Of a stretch of DNA of 45,728 nt, positions 31,800 to 40,914 are shown in pieces (positions within the stretch are counted from its first letter, which is position 1; the number at the start of each line of letters is the position of its first letter). The notes beneath the pieces are model-generated. The model was not told the origin of the DNA. It saw only the letters and a program-made list of their open reading frames with translations, and did not search any database. This DNA comes from an uncultured bacterium (lineage in GTDB: Bacteria > Bacteroidota > Rhodothermia > Rhodothermales > UBA10348): the NCBI GenBank assembly GCA_938018055.1, contig CALIKL010000056.1, forward strand, positions 1 through 45,728, written 5' to 3'. Both the position numbers and the translations under genes were made by a program.

Positions 31800-32657
31800 T
31801 CAAATGGACTCCAGATACATGTAGAGCGCCGTCAGCTCCTCTTCTCCCAGATAAGCGAACTTATCCCACGGCATCATTTCCTTGTCGACTTCGACACCGC
31901 TGGGGTTGGCCCCCGTGCGGAAGAACTCCATGAATCCATCCATTCCCCAACCTGCTACGACGCGCAAATCGGGCGCATAGGGTGAATCCGGGTTGGGTGG
32001 CTGGGCACCCTGCAAATTACCGCCGTGGCACACCATACACATCACGCTGGCACGGTATTCACCCCACTCGACAGTAGCACCTCGTACGGCATCCGTTATC
32101 CGTTCGCGATCAGGCATCAACTCGGGAGCAGAAGCCATGGCCGGATCCATTCCCATGATGAATTTGCCCAATGGGCGCATTTCAAAATCGGGCAAGTCAT
32201 TGTCAACCGGCTCAATTGATTTCAAATACGATACGAGGGCAGCCAGCTCCTCATCGTTGAGGTAGTAATAAGCTTCTGACGGCATAATCATCAGACCGCG
32301 ACCGTCCGGGTTGACACCGTGTCGGAGGGCACGAATCCAATCTTCGTCATCGTAGTCGGCTCCTACACCTCCGAAACCGGATGTGAGATTAGGTGCAACC
32401 ATGAGGAACGGCGGTGCATCTGCCATGACCGAGCCACTGTAATCAGGAGCGTGACAGCCCTGACAACCGTGCGATTCCGCAATGAACTGCCCAAGCGTAA
32501 CTGCAGCAGAATCGTCGGAAATGGCGACCATCTCCACGTTGGTATCCCAGGATTGATCGAATCGATTGGCTCCTTGGGTCATCGTGTAGAATCCAAAGGC
32601 CATCACTAGTAGCGCGAGGACGACCACCGTCCCCAGAATCCATTTCAGAGCTTTCAT
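31800..32657 (-). CDS. Membrane-anchored diheme cytochrome c
   Basis: 285 residues. An uncleaved-looking N-terminal helix (KWILGTVVVLALLVMAFGFY) anchors the protein. Two cytochrome c domains follow, with haem sites CQGCH (near residue 70) and CMVCH (near residue 208), and each domain carries candidate methionine ligands such as LMIMPSEAYYYLNDEEL and EMMPWDKFAYLGEEEL. These domains resemble those of alcohol dehydrogenase- or nitric-oxide-linked diheme subunits. The protein should shuttle electrons in the periplasm. It is divergent from the S9 peptidase gene (104 bp between starts) and convergent with the copper lipoprotein. A terminal oxidase partner is not in this window. Confidence 0.85.
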   Translation of the reverse strand: MKALKWILGTVVVLALLVMAFGFYTMTQGANRFDQSWDTNVEMVAISDDSAAVTLGQFIAESHGCQGCHAPDYSGSVMADAPPFLMVAPNLTSGFGGVGADYDDEDWIRALRHGVNPDGRGLMIMPSEAYYYLNDEELAALVSYLKSIEPVDNDLPDFEMRPLGKFIMGMDPAMASAPELMPDRERITDAVRGATVEWGEYRASVMCMVCHGGNLQGAQPPNPDSPYAPDLRVVAGWGMDGFMEFFRTGANPSGVEVDKEMMPWDKFAYLGEEELTALYMYLESI

Positions 32658-32761
32658 GGCGAGTGTTATTTGGGATCGGTACCGACCGATCCGGTTCGCG
32701 GGTGAGAAATAAATGTAGTAAAATGATCAACTTCTGCAACTCTCATCCTTCTCCTGAGCCC

Positions 32762-35596
32762 ATGCTACGCCGTACAATCTTATCGGCCCTCTTCCTGCTT
32801 TTCCTTGTTCCGACAGCATTTGCCCAGGACAAACGTGCCCTTGAACACGAAGATGTGTACGAGTGGATGCGCATGAGTGACGTCGAGCTTTCACGGGACG
32901 GCGAATGGGTTGCGTGGACCGAATCTCCCGATCGCGGCGACGGATATTTGAGCGTTTCATCCGCAGATGGTGATAACCGCTTCTCGATACCACGTGGCCA
33001 GGATGCAGCCTTCAGTGGAAACAGCCGCTATGTCCTGTTCCGCATCAATCCACAAGCCGACTCCGTGCGTCAGAAGAAGCTTGATGACGCTCCGAAGAAG
33101 GACATGCCATCCGATTCACTGGGCATTCTGTCCCTGGATGACGGCTCCATCCGCACGTTTGGCAACCTGCAGTCCTTTGGCGTTTCTGACGAGAATGGGG
33201 CTCTGGCGTGGTGGAAGCTGACCAAAGAGGCATCCGAAGATTTACTGAAAGCCGATTCGTCTGAAGTGGAAATGGAAACCGAAGAAGAGGAAGTCGAAGA
33301 AGAGGAGGCCGAAAAAGATACTCCCGACAAGAAGAACGGCGTCGCCATGATGGTTGCACATCTGGAGGCAGGCGATCCCATTACCCTGCACCACGTAACC
33401 GAAGCATGGGTTCATCCGGACGGCGAACGGATCGTTTTTTTCCGGGAGAGTGAGGAAGGCGATTCAGATGGCGTGTACACCGTCGGAGGCGACCAACTGA
33501 ACGAGCAAATGATCAGCGGAGGCACGGGCAATTATCTCGAACTGGCCTTGACCGAAGATGGTGACCAGGTTGCTTTCCTGACAAACCGGGATGACTTTGA
33601 AGCAGAGCAGCCGTCCTTTTCCCTCTTCGTCGGGACAATGAATGGCGTCGAGCAGGCGGCCAGCGAAGGAAATGCAGGTATTCCTGAGGGCTGGTGGATC
33701 AGTGAGAACGGTACGGTTTCCTTTTCGGAAAGCGGAGGCCGTGTCTTCTTTGGGACGGCTCCGCGTCCAGAACCCGAGGTAGAAGAGAACGACGTCCTAG
33801 ACGAAGAGAAGGTCAAGGTCGACATCTGGAATTGGAAGGATCCTCTGCTTCAGCCGATGCAGCTCGTGCGATTGAATCAAGAACGGAATCGGTCCTTCCG
33901 AGCAGTGCTTCATCAAGAGACGGGCCACATTGTACAGATGGGGTCTGAAGATATTCCGAGTATCCGTCTCGACCCGGATGGTGAAGCTGCCTTTGCCCTT
34001 GGAGTCACCAATGTGCCTTATCAGCAGGATATTTCCTGGGACTGGCCAGTCCGACAGGATGTCTGGCTGATCGATGTCACAACGGGAGAGCTGCGTGTAG
34101 CGCTTGAAGCAGTCCGAGATACGCCTCAGCTCTCACCAGGAGGTGGGTACCTCACGTGGTGGGCGCGTGACATTGGGCACTGGATGATGATGGACGTGGC
34201 TACGAGTCAGGTTCACAATGTGACCAGCCGGGTGGATGCCTCATTTGTCAATGCACTGGATGATCGTGCCTACGATCCGTCGAGCTACGGCTCCGGCGGT
34301 TGGACTGAGAATGACGGCGAATTCCTGATCTACGACAAATTCGACGTTTGGGCTGCTTCACCGGATGGATCGATTCGCAATCTGACCGAGGCGGAAGGAC
34401 GTCGGGCTGGGGTTGAGTTGCGCATTCAGGACCTTGACCTTGAAGAGGCGGCCCACGCCACCGATGACGACTGGCTGCTTCGGGCCTTGAACCTCGACAC
34501 CATGGAAGGCGGATTCTGGGAAGTCGATCCGAAGCGCGGCGACGCCGAGCCCGTCGTCATGTCGCCACACAGTTATCGGGTGCGCGCCAAGGCAGCCGAT
34601 GCCGATGTACTCCTTTTCAGCAGGGAAAACTATAGTGAGGCAAGCGATCTATACACGACGGACACCGAGTTCGAGGATGCCAAGCGCCTGTCCTGGCTGA
34701 ATCCTCAACAAACTGAATTCAACTGGGGGACCAACAAGCTCGTCACTTGGACCTCGGTAGACGGGCAGCCGCTCAAAGGCATCCTGTATCTGCCTGAGGG
34801 ATTTGATGCGTCCGAGCAGTACCCGATGATGGTCTACTTCTATGAAAAGTACTCCCGGAACTTGAATCGGCACTACGCACCATCGACCGGTGGGTCAAGT
34901 ATCAATTTCACGTTCTACACCAGCCGTGGATACCTCGTTTTCGTTCCTGATATCCCTTACAAGACGGGCTATCCGGGAGAGAGTGCCATGAACGCCATTA
35001 TGCCTGGTATCACGTCCTTGATAGATCAGGGCTTCGTTGACCGGGACCGCATTGGTGTTCAGGGACACAGCTGGGGTGGATATCAGATCGCGTACATGGT
35101 GACGCAAACCGACTTGTTTGCGGCAGCGGAAGCAGGTGCGCCTGTTTCCAACATGACATCCGCTTATGGCGGCATTCGCTGGGCATCTGGCATGAGCCGC
35201 ATGTTCCAGTACGAAAAGACGCAGAGTCGCATAGGGGGCACCTTGTGGAATGCTCAACAGCGCTACATCCATAACTCCCCGCTTTTCCAAGCTGACAAGG
35301 TTAAAACCCCGGTCTTGATGATGCACAATGACGAGGACGGCGCCGTGCCATGGTACCAGGGGATCGAATTCTTTGTGGCTCTGCGCCGCCTGGGGCAGCC
35401 GGTTTGGATGCTGAATTACAACGGTGCTGGTCACGGCCTGTCCGACCTGGATGACCGGCGTGACTGGCAGCGTCGCATGCAGCAATTCTTTGACCACTAT
35501 CTGCTGGACGATCCGGCTCCGGTCTGGCTGGAGGAGGGCATCCCAGCCATCAAGAAGGGCAAGACGATGGGATTTGAGCCGGCCGGAAACAACTGA
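32762..35596 (+). CDS. Exported S9-family prolyl oligopeptidase-type peptidase
   Basis: About 944 residues from ATG 32762, where the signal peptide begins (MLRRTILSALFLLFLVPTAFA); the earlier ATG at 32663 is unlikely. A long N-terminal propeller region (30-660) precedes the alpha/beta-hydrolase domain. Catalytic Ser lies near residue 770 in VQGHSWGGYQIAY. The Asp is in HNDEDGAVPW and the His in NGAGHGLSD, giving a complete triad. An acidic run of about 20 residues rich in Glu (near 33260-33320) and a second one near 33780 interrupt the propeller. The enzyme should cleave peptides in the periplasm or outside the cell. The transcript ends at a strong hairpin. Confidence 0.9.
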   Translation: MLRRTILSALFLLFLVPTAFAQDKRALEHEDVYEWMRMSDVELSRDGEWVAWTESPDRGDGYLSVSSADGDNRFSIPRGQDAAFSGNSRYVLFRINPQADSVRQKKLDDAPKKDMPSDSLGILSLDDGSIRTFGNLQSFGVSDENGALAWWKLTKEASEDLLKADSSEVEMETEEEEVEEEEAEKDTPDKKNGVAMMVAHLEAGDPITLHHVTEAWVHPDGERIVFFRESEEGDSDGVYTVGGDQLNEQMISGGTGNYLELALTEDGDQVAFLTNRDDFEAEQPSFSLFVGTMNGVEQAASEGNAGIPEGWWISENGTVSFSESGGRVFFGTAPRPEPEVEENDVLDEEKVKVDIWNWKDPLLQPMQLVRLNQERNRSFRAVLHQETGHIVQMGSEDIPSIRLDPDGEAAFALGVTNVPYQQDISWDWPVRQDVWLIDVTTGELRVALEAVRDTPQLSPGGGYLTWWARDIGHWMMMDVATSQVHNVTSRVDASFVNALDDRAYDPSSYGSGGWTENDGEFLIYDKFDVWAASPDGSIRNLTEAEGRRAGVELRIQDLDLEEAAHATDDDWLLRALNLDTMEGGFWEVDPKRGDAEPVVMSPHSYRVRAKAADADVLLFSRENYSEASDLYTTDTEFEDAKRLSWLNPQQTEFNWGTNKLVTWTSVDGQPLKGILYLPEGFDASEQYPMMVYFYEKYSRNLNRHYAPSTGGSSINFTFYTSRGYLVFVPDIPYKTGYPGESAMNAIMPGITSLIDQGFVDRDRIGVQGHSWGGYQIAYMVTQTDLFAAAEAGAPVSNMTSAYGGIRWASGMSRMFQYEKTQSRIGGTLWNAQQRYIHNSPLFQADKVKTPVLMMHNDEDGAVPWYQGIEFFVALRRLGQPVWMLNYNGAGHGLSDLDDRRDWQRRMQQFFDHYLLDDPAPVWLEEGIPAIKKGKTMGFEPAGNN

Positions 35597-35606
35597 CTCT
35601 TTGGAT

Positions 35607-35636
35607 CGGTCGGGGCGCGTTCCCGCGCCCCGACCG
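35607..35636. terminator. Strong bidirectional hairpin terminator
   Basis: A perfect 13-bp, GC-rich stem CGGTCGGGGCGCG/CGCGCCCCGACCG with loop TTCC, in the 77-bp gap between the S9 peptidase stop (plus) and the metallo-hydrolase stop (minus). It lacks a T-run but is by far the strongest stem-loop in the window and fits a shared terminator. Confidence 0.75.
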
Positions 35637-35673
35637 GTACCCGAAACTACGAGTCATACCTTGGCAGCCACAT

Positions 35674-36495
35674 TCAATGGCTGGCTTCGAACACAAGCCC
35701 GTCATAAGCGGGAGACATTCCAGCGGGCACCCGTTTCTCGAAGTCCGCATGGAGGATCTCGTGCGACATGTGGGTGAAGTACGTCTGCTTCGCTCCGATT
35801 TTACCGGCTACTGCAACGGCCTGATCGATGGTCATGTGCATTGGATGCGGCCGATCCCTCAAGGCATCGAGCACGAGAACGTCCAAGTCATCGAGAAGCG
35901 AAAAACTCGCATTGGGTATTTCGCTCACGTCCGTCAGGTAGGCAAAGCCTCCAATCCTGAACCCGAGCATATCCAACGATCCATGGACAGCTGGAATGGG
36001 GGTAATGCGAATGCTTCGATTGACATCTTCCCGGGATGTGACCTCAAATGGCCCCCGGATTTCATGCATTTCAAGACGCGGAACGCCCGGATAACTCCCG
36101 TCACGGAAAATGTAGGAGAACATGGAGCGCAGCACGTCCGCTGAACCTGGTTCGGCATGAACCGGTATGGCTGTCCTATTGGAAAAGAGAAAGGGGCGCA
36201 GATCGTCCATACCCATCACGTGGTCGAAGTGGTGATGGGTTATAAGGACGGCGTCTACCTGCTTGATGACCGAGCGAAACGCCTGTTGACGAAAATCCGG
36301 ACCCGTGTCAATCAGGAGATGAACACCGCCGGCCTGAACATAAACAGAACAACGAAGGCGCTTGTCCCGATCGTCAGGTGAGGTGCAGATATCGCACGTA
36401 CAGTTGAGAACAGGTACCCCAGTGGACGTACCTGTGCCGAGTATCTCGACCCGGATGCGGTTCGTTTCAGTCACCGTCTTCCGTCTGAATTTCAA
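35674..36495 (-). CDS. MBL-fold metallo-hydrolase (PhnP-like)
   Basis: 273 residues from 36495; a GTG at 36474 is an alternative start that would overlap the upstream stop by only a few bases. Features are LGTGTSTGVPVLNCTCDIC at the N-terminus, which holds a possible zinc-binding cysteine cluster as in PhnP, then the metal motif ITHHHFDHVMGMDD, a downstream His in IPAVHGS, DVSEIP, and FTHMSHE. It should be a cytoplasmic metal-dependent phosphodiesterase or related hydrolase; there are no phosphonate genes nearby, so the substrate is open. It overlaps the small upstream gene by 29 nt, so the two are cotranscribed. Confidence 0.88.
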   Translation of the reverse strand: MKFRRKTVTETNRIRVEILGTGTSTGVPVLNCTCDICTSPDDRDKRLRCSVYVQAGGVHLLIDTGPDFRQQAFRSVIKQVDAVLITHHHFDHVMGMDDLRPFLFSNRTAIPVHAEPGSADVLRSMFSYIFRDGSYPGVPRLEMHEIRGPFEVTSREDVNRSIRITPIPAVHGSLDMLGFRIGGFAYLTDVSEIPNASFSLLDDLDVLVLDALRDRPHPMHMTIDQAVAVAGKIGAKQTYFTHMSHEILHADFEKRVPAGMSPAYDGLVFEASH

Positions 36496-36757
36496 CTACA
36501 TCGTGCCGCGCCCACGCGTCTTCCAAGGCCTGTCGAACGAGGGGCTTCAAATACACCTGGTCGACATCCATGCTGCGCATGGCTTCCGCGAGGATGGCAA
36601 GATGGATTTCGGGAGGATGAACGCGATTCAGCATGAGGAATTCTTCCTCATTCCGCACACACATGCCGCCTCTGAAGTTGCCCTTTTCCCGACGCACACG
36701 GGTACCGAGCTGCTCGACGGCCTCTTCAAGTTCTTTGACGATCTGCGGTGTCTTCAT
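36467..36757 (-). CDS. Small conserved protein of unknown function
   Basis: 96 residues, soluble and charged, no signal. It reads RVRREKGNFRGGMCVRNEEE and later HPPEIHLAILAEAMRS, DQVYLKPLVRQALEDAW. I recognise this as a conserved small-protein pattern that occurs in several bacterial phyla, but without a known function. It directly precedes the MBL-fold gene with a 29-nt overlap, which suggests a functional pairing. Translation-coupled arrangement and coherent residue composition argue that it is real rather than a shadow. Confidence 0.7.
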   Translation of the reverse strand: MKTPQIVKELEEAVEQLGTRVRREKGNFRGGMCVRNEEEFLMLNRVHPPEIHLAILAEAMRSMDVDQVYLKPLVRQALEDAWARHDVVEIQTEDGD

Positions 36758-36779
36758 ACGAGAAAATAGCCCAAATCGA

Positions 36780-37538
36780 TCAGAAGGTCAGACCGATGGA
36801 GGTGACATGCGAACGGCTCCGGTATTCGATGTTGTCGGACCCTGCCTCGGCAAATACCGAAGAGGCGCTCATGAGCCAGCGCTGCCAGCGATATCCCCAG
36901 CCGAGATAGGCGCCGACGCGGGAAGAAATCTCTGGAAGCGACCAGTCCACATCGATCGACAATCCAGCTGACGTGCCGGTCTCTGTACCAAAGGCGCGGG
37001 AGGCAATGCCAAAAAAGGGTTTGGACCGCATCGACAGCACACCACTCCCAGTGGGCACATCCAATCCCAGTCCGGCTCCAATTGCAGCCACTGAGACCTC
37101 GAATACCGTACCGTCAACATTGTCTGACTTCTTCGTCACCTTACGGTAGTCACCGTGGAAACCCACCGGAAAATACAAGTCGAACTTCGCATCGGGCTCA
37201 TTTTGGGTGAACCTGAGGGCGCCCCAGGCATCCACGCTTCCCTCAACCAAAACCAGATCCGCACCGTCAATATCCATGCCGGTGCCCCAGAATAAGTGCC
37301 CGAGAAACCCCTCCCGTCGATAAAAAACTCCATAGCCTGAATCTTCGAAGGCGAACGAGACATCAGGCGCGTTTTCTGGCTGAAAGGAAAAATCGACCAA
37401 AGAGATCATCGGACCCGCAGCACGTACGGATTCCGTACCACCGCCATAGCTGAATTGAGCCAAGGCCGACGGAACGCTCAAGATGACGAGCGCGCAAAAG
37501 ACCCCCACGAGAGAGGCGCGATGAAGCAGATTCAACAT
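36780..37538 (-). CDS. Predicted small outer-membrane beta-barrel protein
   Basis: 252 residues. A signal peptide (LVGVFCALVILSVPSALA) precedes a sequence of alternating hydrophobic and polar residues with many Gly and aromatic residues, such as SGYGVFYRREGFLGHLFWGTG, AGLGLDVPTGSGVLSM and VGAYLGWGYRWQRW. It ends in HVTSIGLTF, the C-terminal phenylalanine expected for an outer-membrane barrel recognised by the BAM machinery. No specific family is recognised. Located between the RNase gene (24 nt downstream of its stop) and the small conserved gene, all on the minus strand. Confidence 0.7.
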   Translation of the reverse strand: MLNLLHRASLVGVFCALVILSVPSALAQFSYGGGTESVRAAGPMISLVDFSFQPENAPDVSFAFEDSGYGVFYRREGFLGHLFWGTGMDIDGADLVLVEGSVDAWGALRFTQNEPDAKFDLYFPVGFHGDYRKVTKKSDNVDGTVFEVSVAAIGAGLGLDVPTGSGVLSMRSKPFFGIASRAFGTETGTSAGLSIDVDWSLPEISSRVGAYLGWGYRWQRWLMSASSVFAEAGSDNIEYRSRSHVTSIGLTF

Positions 37539-37562
37539 GTGAACGAGGTCAGGATGAAAACA

Positions 37563-40307
37563 TCACGATCCTGAGTCGGACCGGAGGTCAATTTTCATGA
37601 ACCGGTTCGAAACAGGGAGCTCTTCAGACGCCTTGGGCTTCTCCTCGGTTTTCGTAGGGACTTGTTTTGACCCTTCATCCTTGGAACCCTCTCCGGTATC
37701 CTTCGATGTTCTGTCACTGCTCGCAGCATCCTTGCTCCGGGAAGAATCCGACACCTCAGGCACAGACTTGACGCGGGCATCCGTTCTCGATTCGGAGTCC
37801 ACGGAGGGTTTGTCCTGACCATCTGAAGGCTCCGGGCCATCCGCAGCCGGAGGTACGGCCTTGGGAGTCCTCGGTGCCTTTGGCTCGGGACGCTCATCCC
37901 GCTTCGCGTTTCGCTCGGCTTTCGCAGAAGGCTGCTTCTGCTCGGTCTGCTTGCGGTCAGCTGATTTTTCTTCTGTCTTCGCGCCTTTCACTTCTGCTTT
38001 TTGCGTCCGAGATGTCCGCCCTGCGGCATCCTCGGAACGCCTACGATCGCCGCCGTCTTTTCGACGACTATCCGGCCGAGAACGTCCACCCGAGGACTTC
38101 CGCTGACTGGAATTCGATCGATCCTCTCCGCGAGAGCGACTTTCCGAGCCTGCTGATTCTCCGCTGCGTGACCCCTTTTCGGGTCGAGCCGATGTCTCAG
38201 TTTGTGACGAGGCATCGTTTTCTGCGGAGCGTTGTCTCGAGTCACCGCCACGACCCCGTCCTCGCGAGTTGCTCGACCGCGATCGCTCAGTGTCACTGCC
38301 CGAACGGGACTCCTCCGAACGCCCTGATCCGGAGCGTTGCCCACGGGAACGTCCCGATCCGGACCGACTCGACTTGGGTTTCTCTTTATCACCGCCACGG
38401 CCCTCAGCACGGTCGCTGCGGCCTTTTTCTGATCGTGAGGAGCGGTTGTTCTGTTCCTTGGATTCTGACTTGGCTCCTTCCTTAGCCCTGGAGCTGGAGC
38501 GACTGCCCGTCTCCTTTTTGCCTCGTCCACTGCGGTCCTTACGACTCGACAGACGCGAAATCTCTTTTCCAGAGGCTCCATCAAAGAATCGGAAAGACAT
38601 CGGATCCACGGATGGATCGGCTTCGATCTGAACCCGAACACCGTAGCGCAGCCGCCAGCGGAACGTCCGACTTGGAAATTTGCCAGAAAGGAATGACGCC
38701 GTAAAGGGATGGACCCGCAGACGAACACGAGCCGATCTGCCAGCTTCACGATATGCGCCGAGCCATTCCTCAATCTTGTGGAGCAGATCCTCAGGCTCGA
38801 TTCGCAGATGGCTGGGCTCAGCCGAGCGACCACGCAATTCCGAGCGACGAGTCCGTCTTTCTGGCTTGTTATCCCCCGACTGCTCGTCTGGCAGGGAAAA
38901 GGTCTTCGTTATACTCGGGCGCAGGCGTTGGCGGGTGATCTGAATGAGTCCAAAATCGCTCATCGGAAGCACCTTCGTAACGGCCCGGTCGGCTCGGAAT
39001 TCCTTCTTGAGCGTTTCGTAGAGCTTTCGACGGTTGCTTTCGTGTCGCATGTCGATAAAGTCGACTACGATGATCCCACCCAAGTCGCGCAGGCGTACCT
39101 GCTTGCAGATGACCCGAGCCGCATCCAGGTTCACCTTCAATGAACTGTCCTCCTGGGACATTCCTCTTCCGGCGCGTCCGGAGTTGACGTCGATGACATG
39201 CATGGCTTCGGTCTGCTCGAAAAACAGATAGCCACCTGAAGACATATTCACTCGTTCGTCAAACGCTTCCTCGACAGCTTCCTTGATGCCTACTTCCTGA
39301 AAAAGGGACTCGGCGTCATCTGCCAATTTCACGTCTTCCACCATGTCTGGAGCGATGGCCTGAACGTATCCACGGATATTGCGATAGAGCTTCTGATCAT
39401 CGATCAAAATGCGGTCATAATCCTCGGTGAAGAGGTCCCGCATGATCGAGGAAACCATGTTGACGTCTTCGTGGATTACGGCCGGTGCCTTCGGATTCTT
39501 CTTGAGCCGCGCCTCCATCTTCTTCCACTTATCGACAAGAAGATTCAGATCTGTGTCCAACGCCTTGGCGCTTCGCCCCTCGGCGACCGTACGAACGATG
39601 ACACCGAATCCTTCAGGCAGAAGACTCCGTGCGAGAGCCCGTAACCTGCGTCGCTCCTTGAACGACATGATTTTCTTGGACACCGCCACATAATTGGCCA
39701 TCGGCACCAACACCAGGAAACGTCCGGCTAGGGAAATATCCGTAGTGATGCGACTGCCTTTGTTGGCAATGGGCTCCTTCGAAATCTTGACCAGGATCGG
39801 TTGATCCTTTTTCAGGATCTGGGTCGGGTCGAATTTGGGCTGCTCCTGCTCCTGGTTGTCCCGATCACGCGATTCATGGGATCCATGCTGACGTCCATGA
39901 GCCGACTTACGTCGGTCGCGACTGTTTTTGTCCGCAACGTGCTGGTGCATGCCTCCTCTGCCGCCATGCTGCTGGCCGCTGGGCCGGCGACGCTTTTTGC
40001 CGGCTGGCTTGGTCGTGTATTCGCCCTTGAACGTACCGATTTCGGCCTGTTCGGTCTGAACGAAGTCCAGCCAGGACTCGACGTTATCAATCAGATCTGA
40101 AAAGTGCAGGAAGGCGTCCTGCTTCTGACCGATATCTACAAACGCTGCTTGGATGCTCGGCATGACGCGTCGGATGCGCCCCACAAAGATGTTTCCAATC
40201 GTACGTTCGTGTTCCTGGTTCTCGATAAACAGCTCCGCGAGATCGCCATTCTCAACGATTGCAATACGGGTCTGTTTACCCTTGTTGATGATGATTTCCT
40301 TCGACAT
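37563..40307 (-). CDS. rng: Rne/Rng-family ribonuclease with long Arg/Ser-rich tail
   Basis: 914 residues, about twice the length of RNase G. The S1 domain (about 35-200) is split by a basic, His/Arg/Gly-rich insert (93-158). The DNase-I-like catalytic region carries HVIDVNSG (Asp373) and VVDFIDM (Asp416), the expected magnesium aspartates, and ITRQRLRPS follows. The usual zinc-link CPxC, expected near 470-500, is absent; the only cysteine is Cys401. From about 588 to 900 the protein is a disordered tail very rich in Arg, Ser, Lys and Glu, ending in a more regular SNRFMKIDLRSDSGS. It should be an endoribonuclease for rRNA and mRNA processing, with the tail acting in RNA or protein binding. 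AGGA lies 9 nt before the ATG. Confidence 0.9.
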   Translation of the reverse strand: MSKEIIINKGKQTRIAIVENGDLAELFIENQEHERTIGNIFVGRIRRVMPSIQAAFVDIGQKQDAFLHFSDLIDNVESWLDFVQTEQAEIGTFKGEYTTKPAGKKRRRPSGQQHGGRGGMHQHVADKNSRDRRKSAHGRQHGSHESRDRDNQEQEQPKFDPTQILKKDQPILVKISKEPIANKGSRITTDISLAGRFLVLVPMANYVAVSKKIMSFKERRRLRALARSLLPEGFGVIVRTVAEGRSAKALDTDLNLLVDKWKKMEARLKKNPKAPAVIHEDVNMVSSIMRDLFTEDYDRILIDDQKLYRNIRGYVQAIAPDMVEDVKLADDAESLFQEVGIKEAVEEAFDERVNMSSGGYLFFEQTEAMHVIDVNSGRAGRGMSQEDSSLKVNLDAARVICKQVRLRDLGGIIVVDFIDMRHESNRRKLYETLKKEFRADRAVTKVLPMSDFGLIQITRQRLRPSITKTFSLPDEQSGDNKPERRTRRSELRGRSAEPSHLRIEPEDLLHKIEEWLGAYREAGRSARVRLRVHPFTASFLSGKFPSRTFRWRLRYGVRVQIEADPSVDPMSFRFFDGASGKEISRLSSRKDRSGRGKKETGSRSSSRAKEGAKSESKEQNNRSSRSEKGRSDRAEGRGGDKEKPKSSRSGSGRSRGQRSGSGRSEESRSGSDTERSRSSNSRGRGRGGDSRQRSAENDASSQTETSARPEKGSRSGESAGSESRSRGEDRSNSSQRKSSGGRSRPDSRRKDGGDRRRSEDAAGRTSRTQKAEVKGAKTEEKSADRKQTEQKQPSAKAERNAKRDERPEPKAPRTPKAVPPAADGPEPSDGQDKPSVDSESRTDARVKSVPEVSDSSRSKDAASSDRTSKDTGEGSKDEGSKQVPTKTEEKPKASEELPVSNRFMKIDLRSDSGS

Positions 40308-40914
40308 GAATGCGTGTCCTGGTCGAAGAACGACAAACGGAGCCCGCCCGGAGGGGCGGTACCATCACGGAGGTGAACCGGAGAGCCTGTCCTTGACAGG
40401 AGCCAATCGATCGCAGATTGCATCGATCCTTCTCTGCTCCGGGTACGCCGCTCGCCCTGCATGTCGCAGCCGCGAGTCGTTCTTGCAAATGGTGGAAATA
40501 GAGCCAAAAGAGGGTGCATGTTCGCGGTGAGTCCACCAGAGAAAATGCCTTCCTCCAAATCCGGGTGTGCTTCATGTACCGCGCTGGACGTGACAGAATC
40601 ACGCGCGTTGCCGATCATTTTTCTCAATCCATCCATAGCGGCACGCCCTGGAAGCCCGATTCGGGTCAGGAGCAAAAGCATAGCCTGGATTGGAGAGGAA
40701 ACGGAAATACCGAACATGATCAATACAAAAGCCCTTCCGGGAAAGATTGCCGAGGAGTCGCAATACTGACTCCCGGTCTTGAATATCAGTGTGTTAATCT
40801 CCTGAAAGCACGGAATGATCCCGCCGGGCATGGGCTTATATTGCCTTGACGCCCATTGCCTTTCAGGGAGTGTCATCGTCATCTCCTGTACCTGCCCATT
40901 TCGCCTTTTCGACC
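40308..40914. other. Long divergent leader region upstream of RNase and citrate synthase
   Basis: 607 bp between the divergent starts of the RNase (40307) and citrate synthase (40915) with no convincing gene. It holds three stem-loops: CCGCCC/GGGCGG at 40344-40359 and CCTGTC/GACAGG at 40386-40400, both close to the RNase start on its transcript, and a 9-bp bulged stem at 40750-40776. It is the longest gene-free stretch here. RNase E leaders are known to mediate autoregulation in Enterobacteria, and a comparable role here is conceivable but unproven. Confidence 0.45.

Noticed and set aside
37874-38485. 203-codon plus-strand frame opposite the RNase tail
   Set aside because: Antisense low-complexity shadow without any domain.
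37988-38833. 281-codon minus-strand frame in the RNase tail
   Set aside because: It is a second frame within the repetitive Arg/Ser tail; low-complexity DNA keeps several frames open.
40136-40882. Long open frame of 248 codons on the minus strand across the gap and into the RNase start
   Set aside because: It overlaps the RNase coding region by 172 nt in another frame on the same strand, has no recognisable domain or start context, and its composition looks unlike neighbouring proteins.
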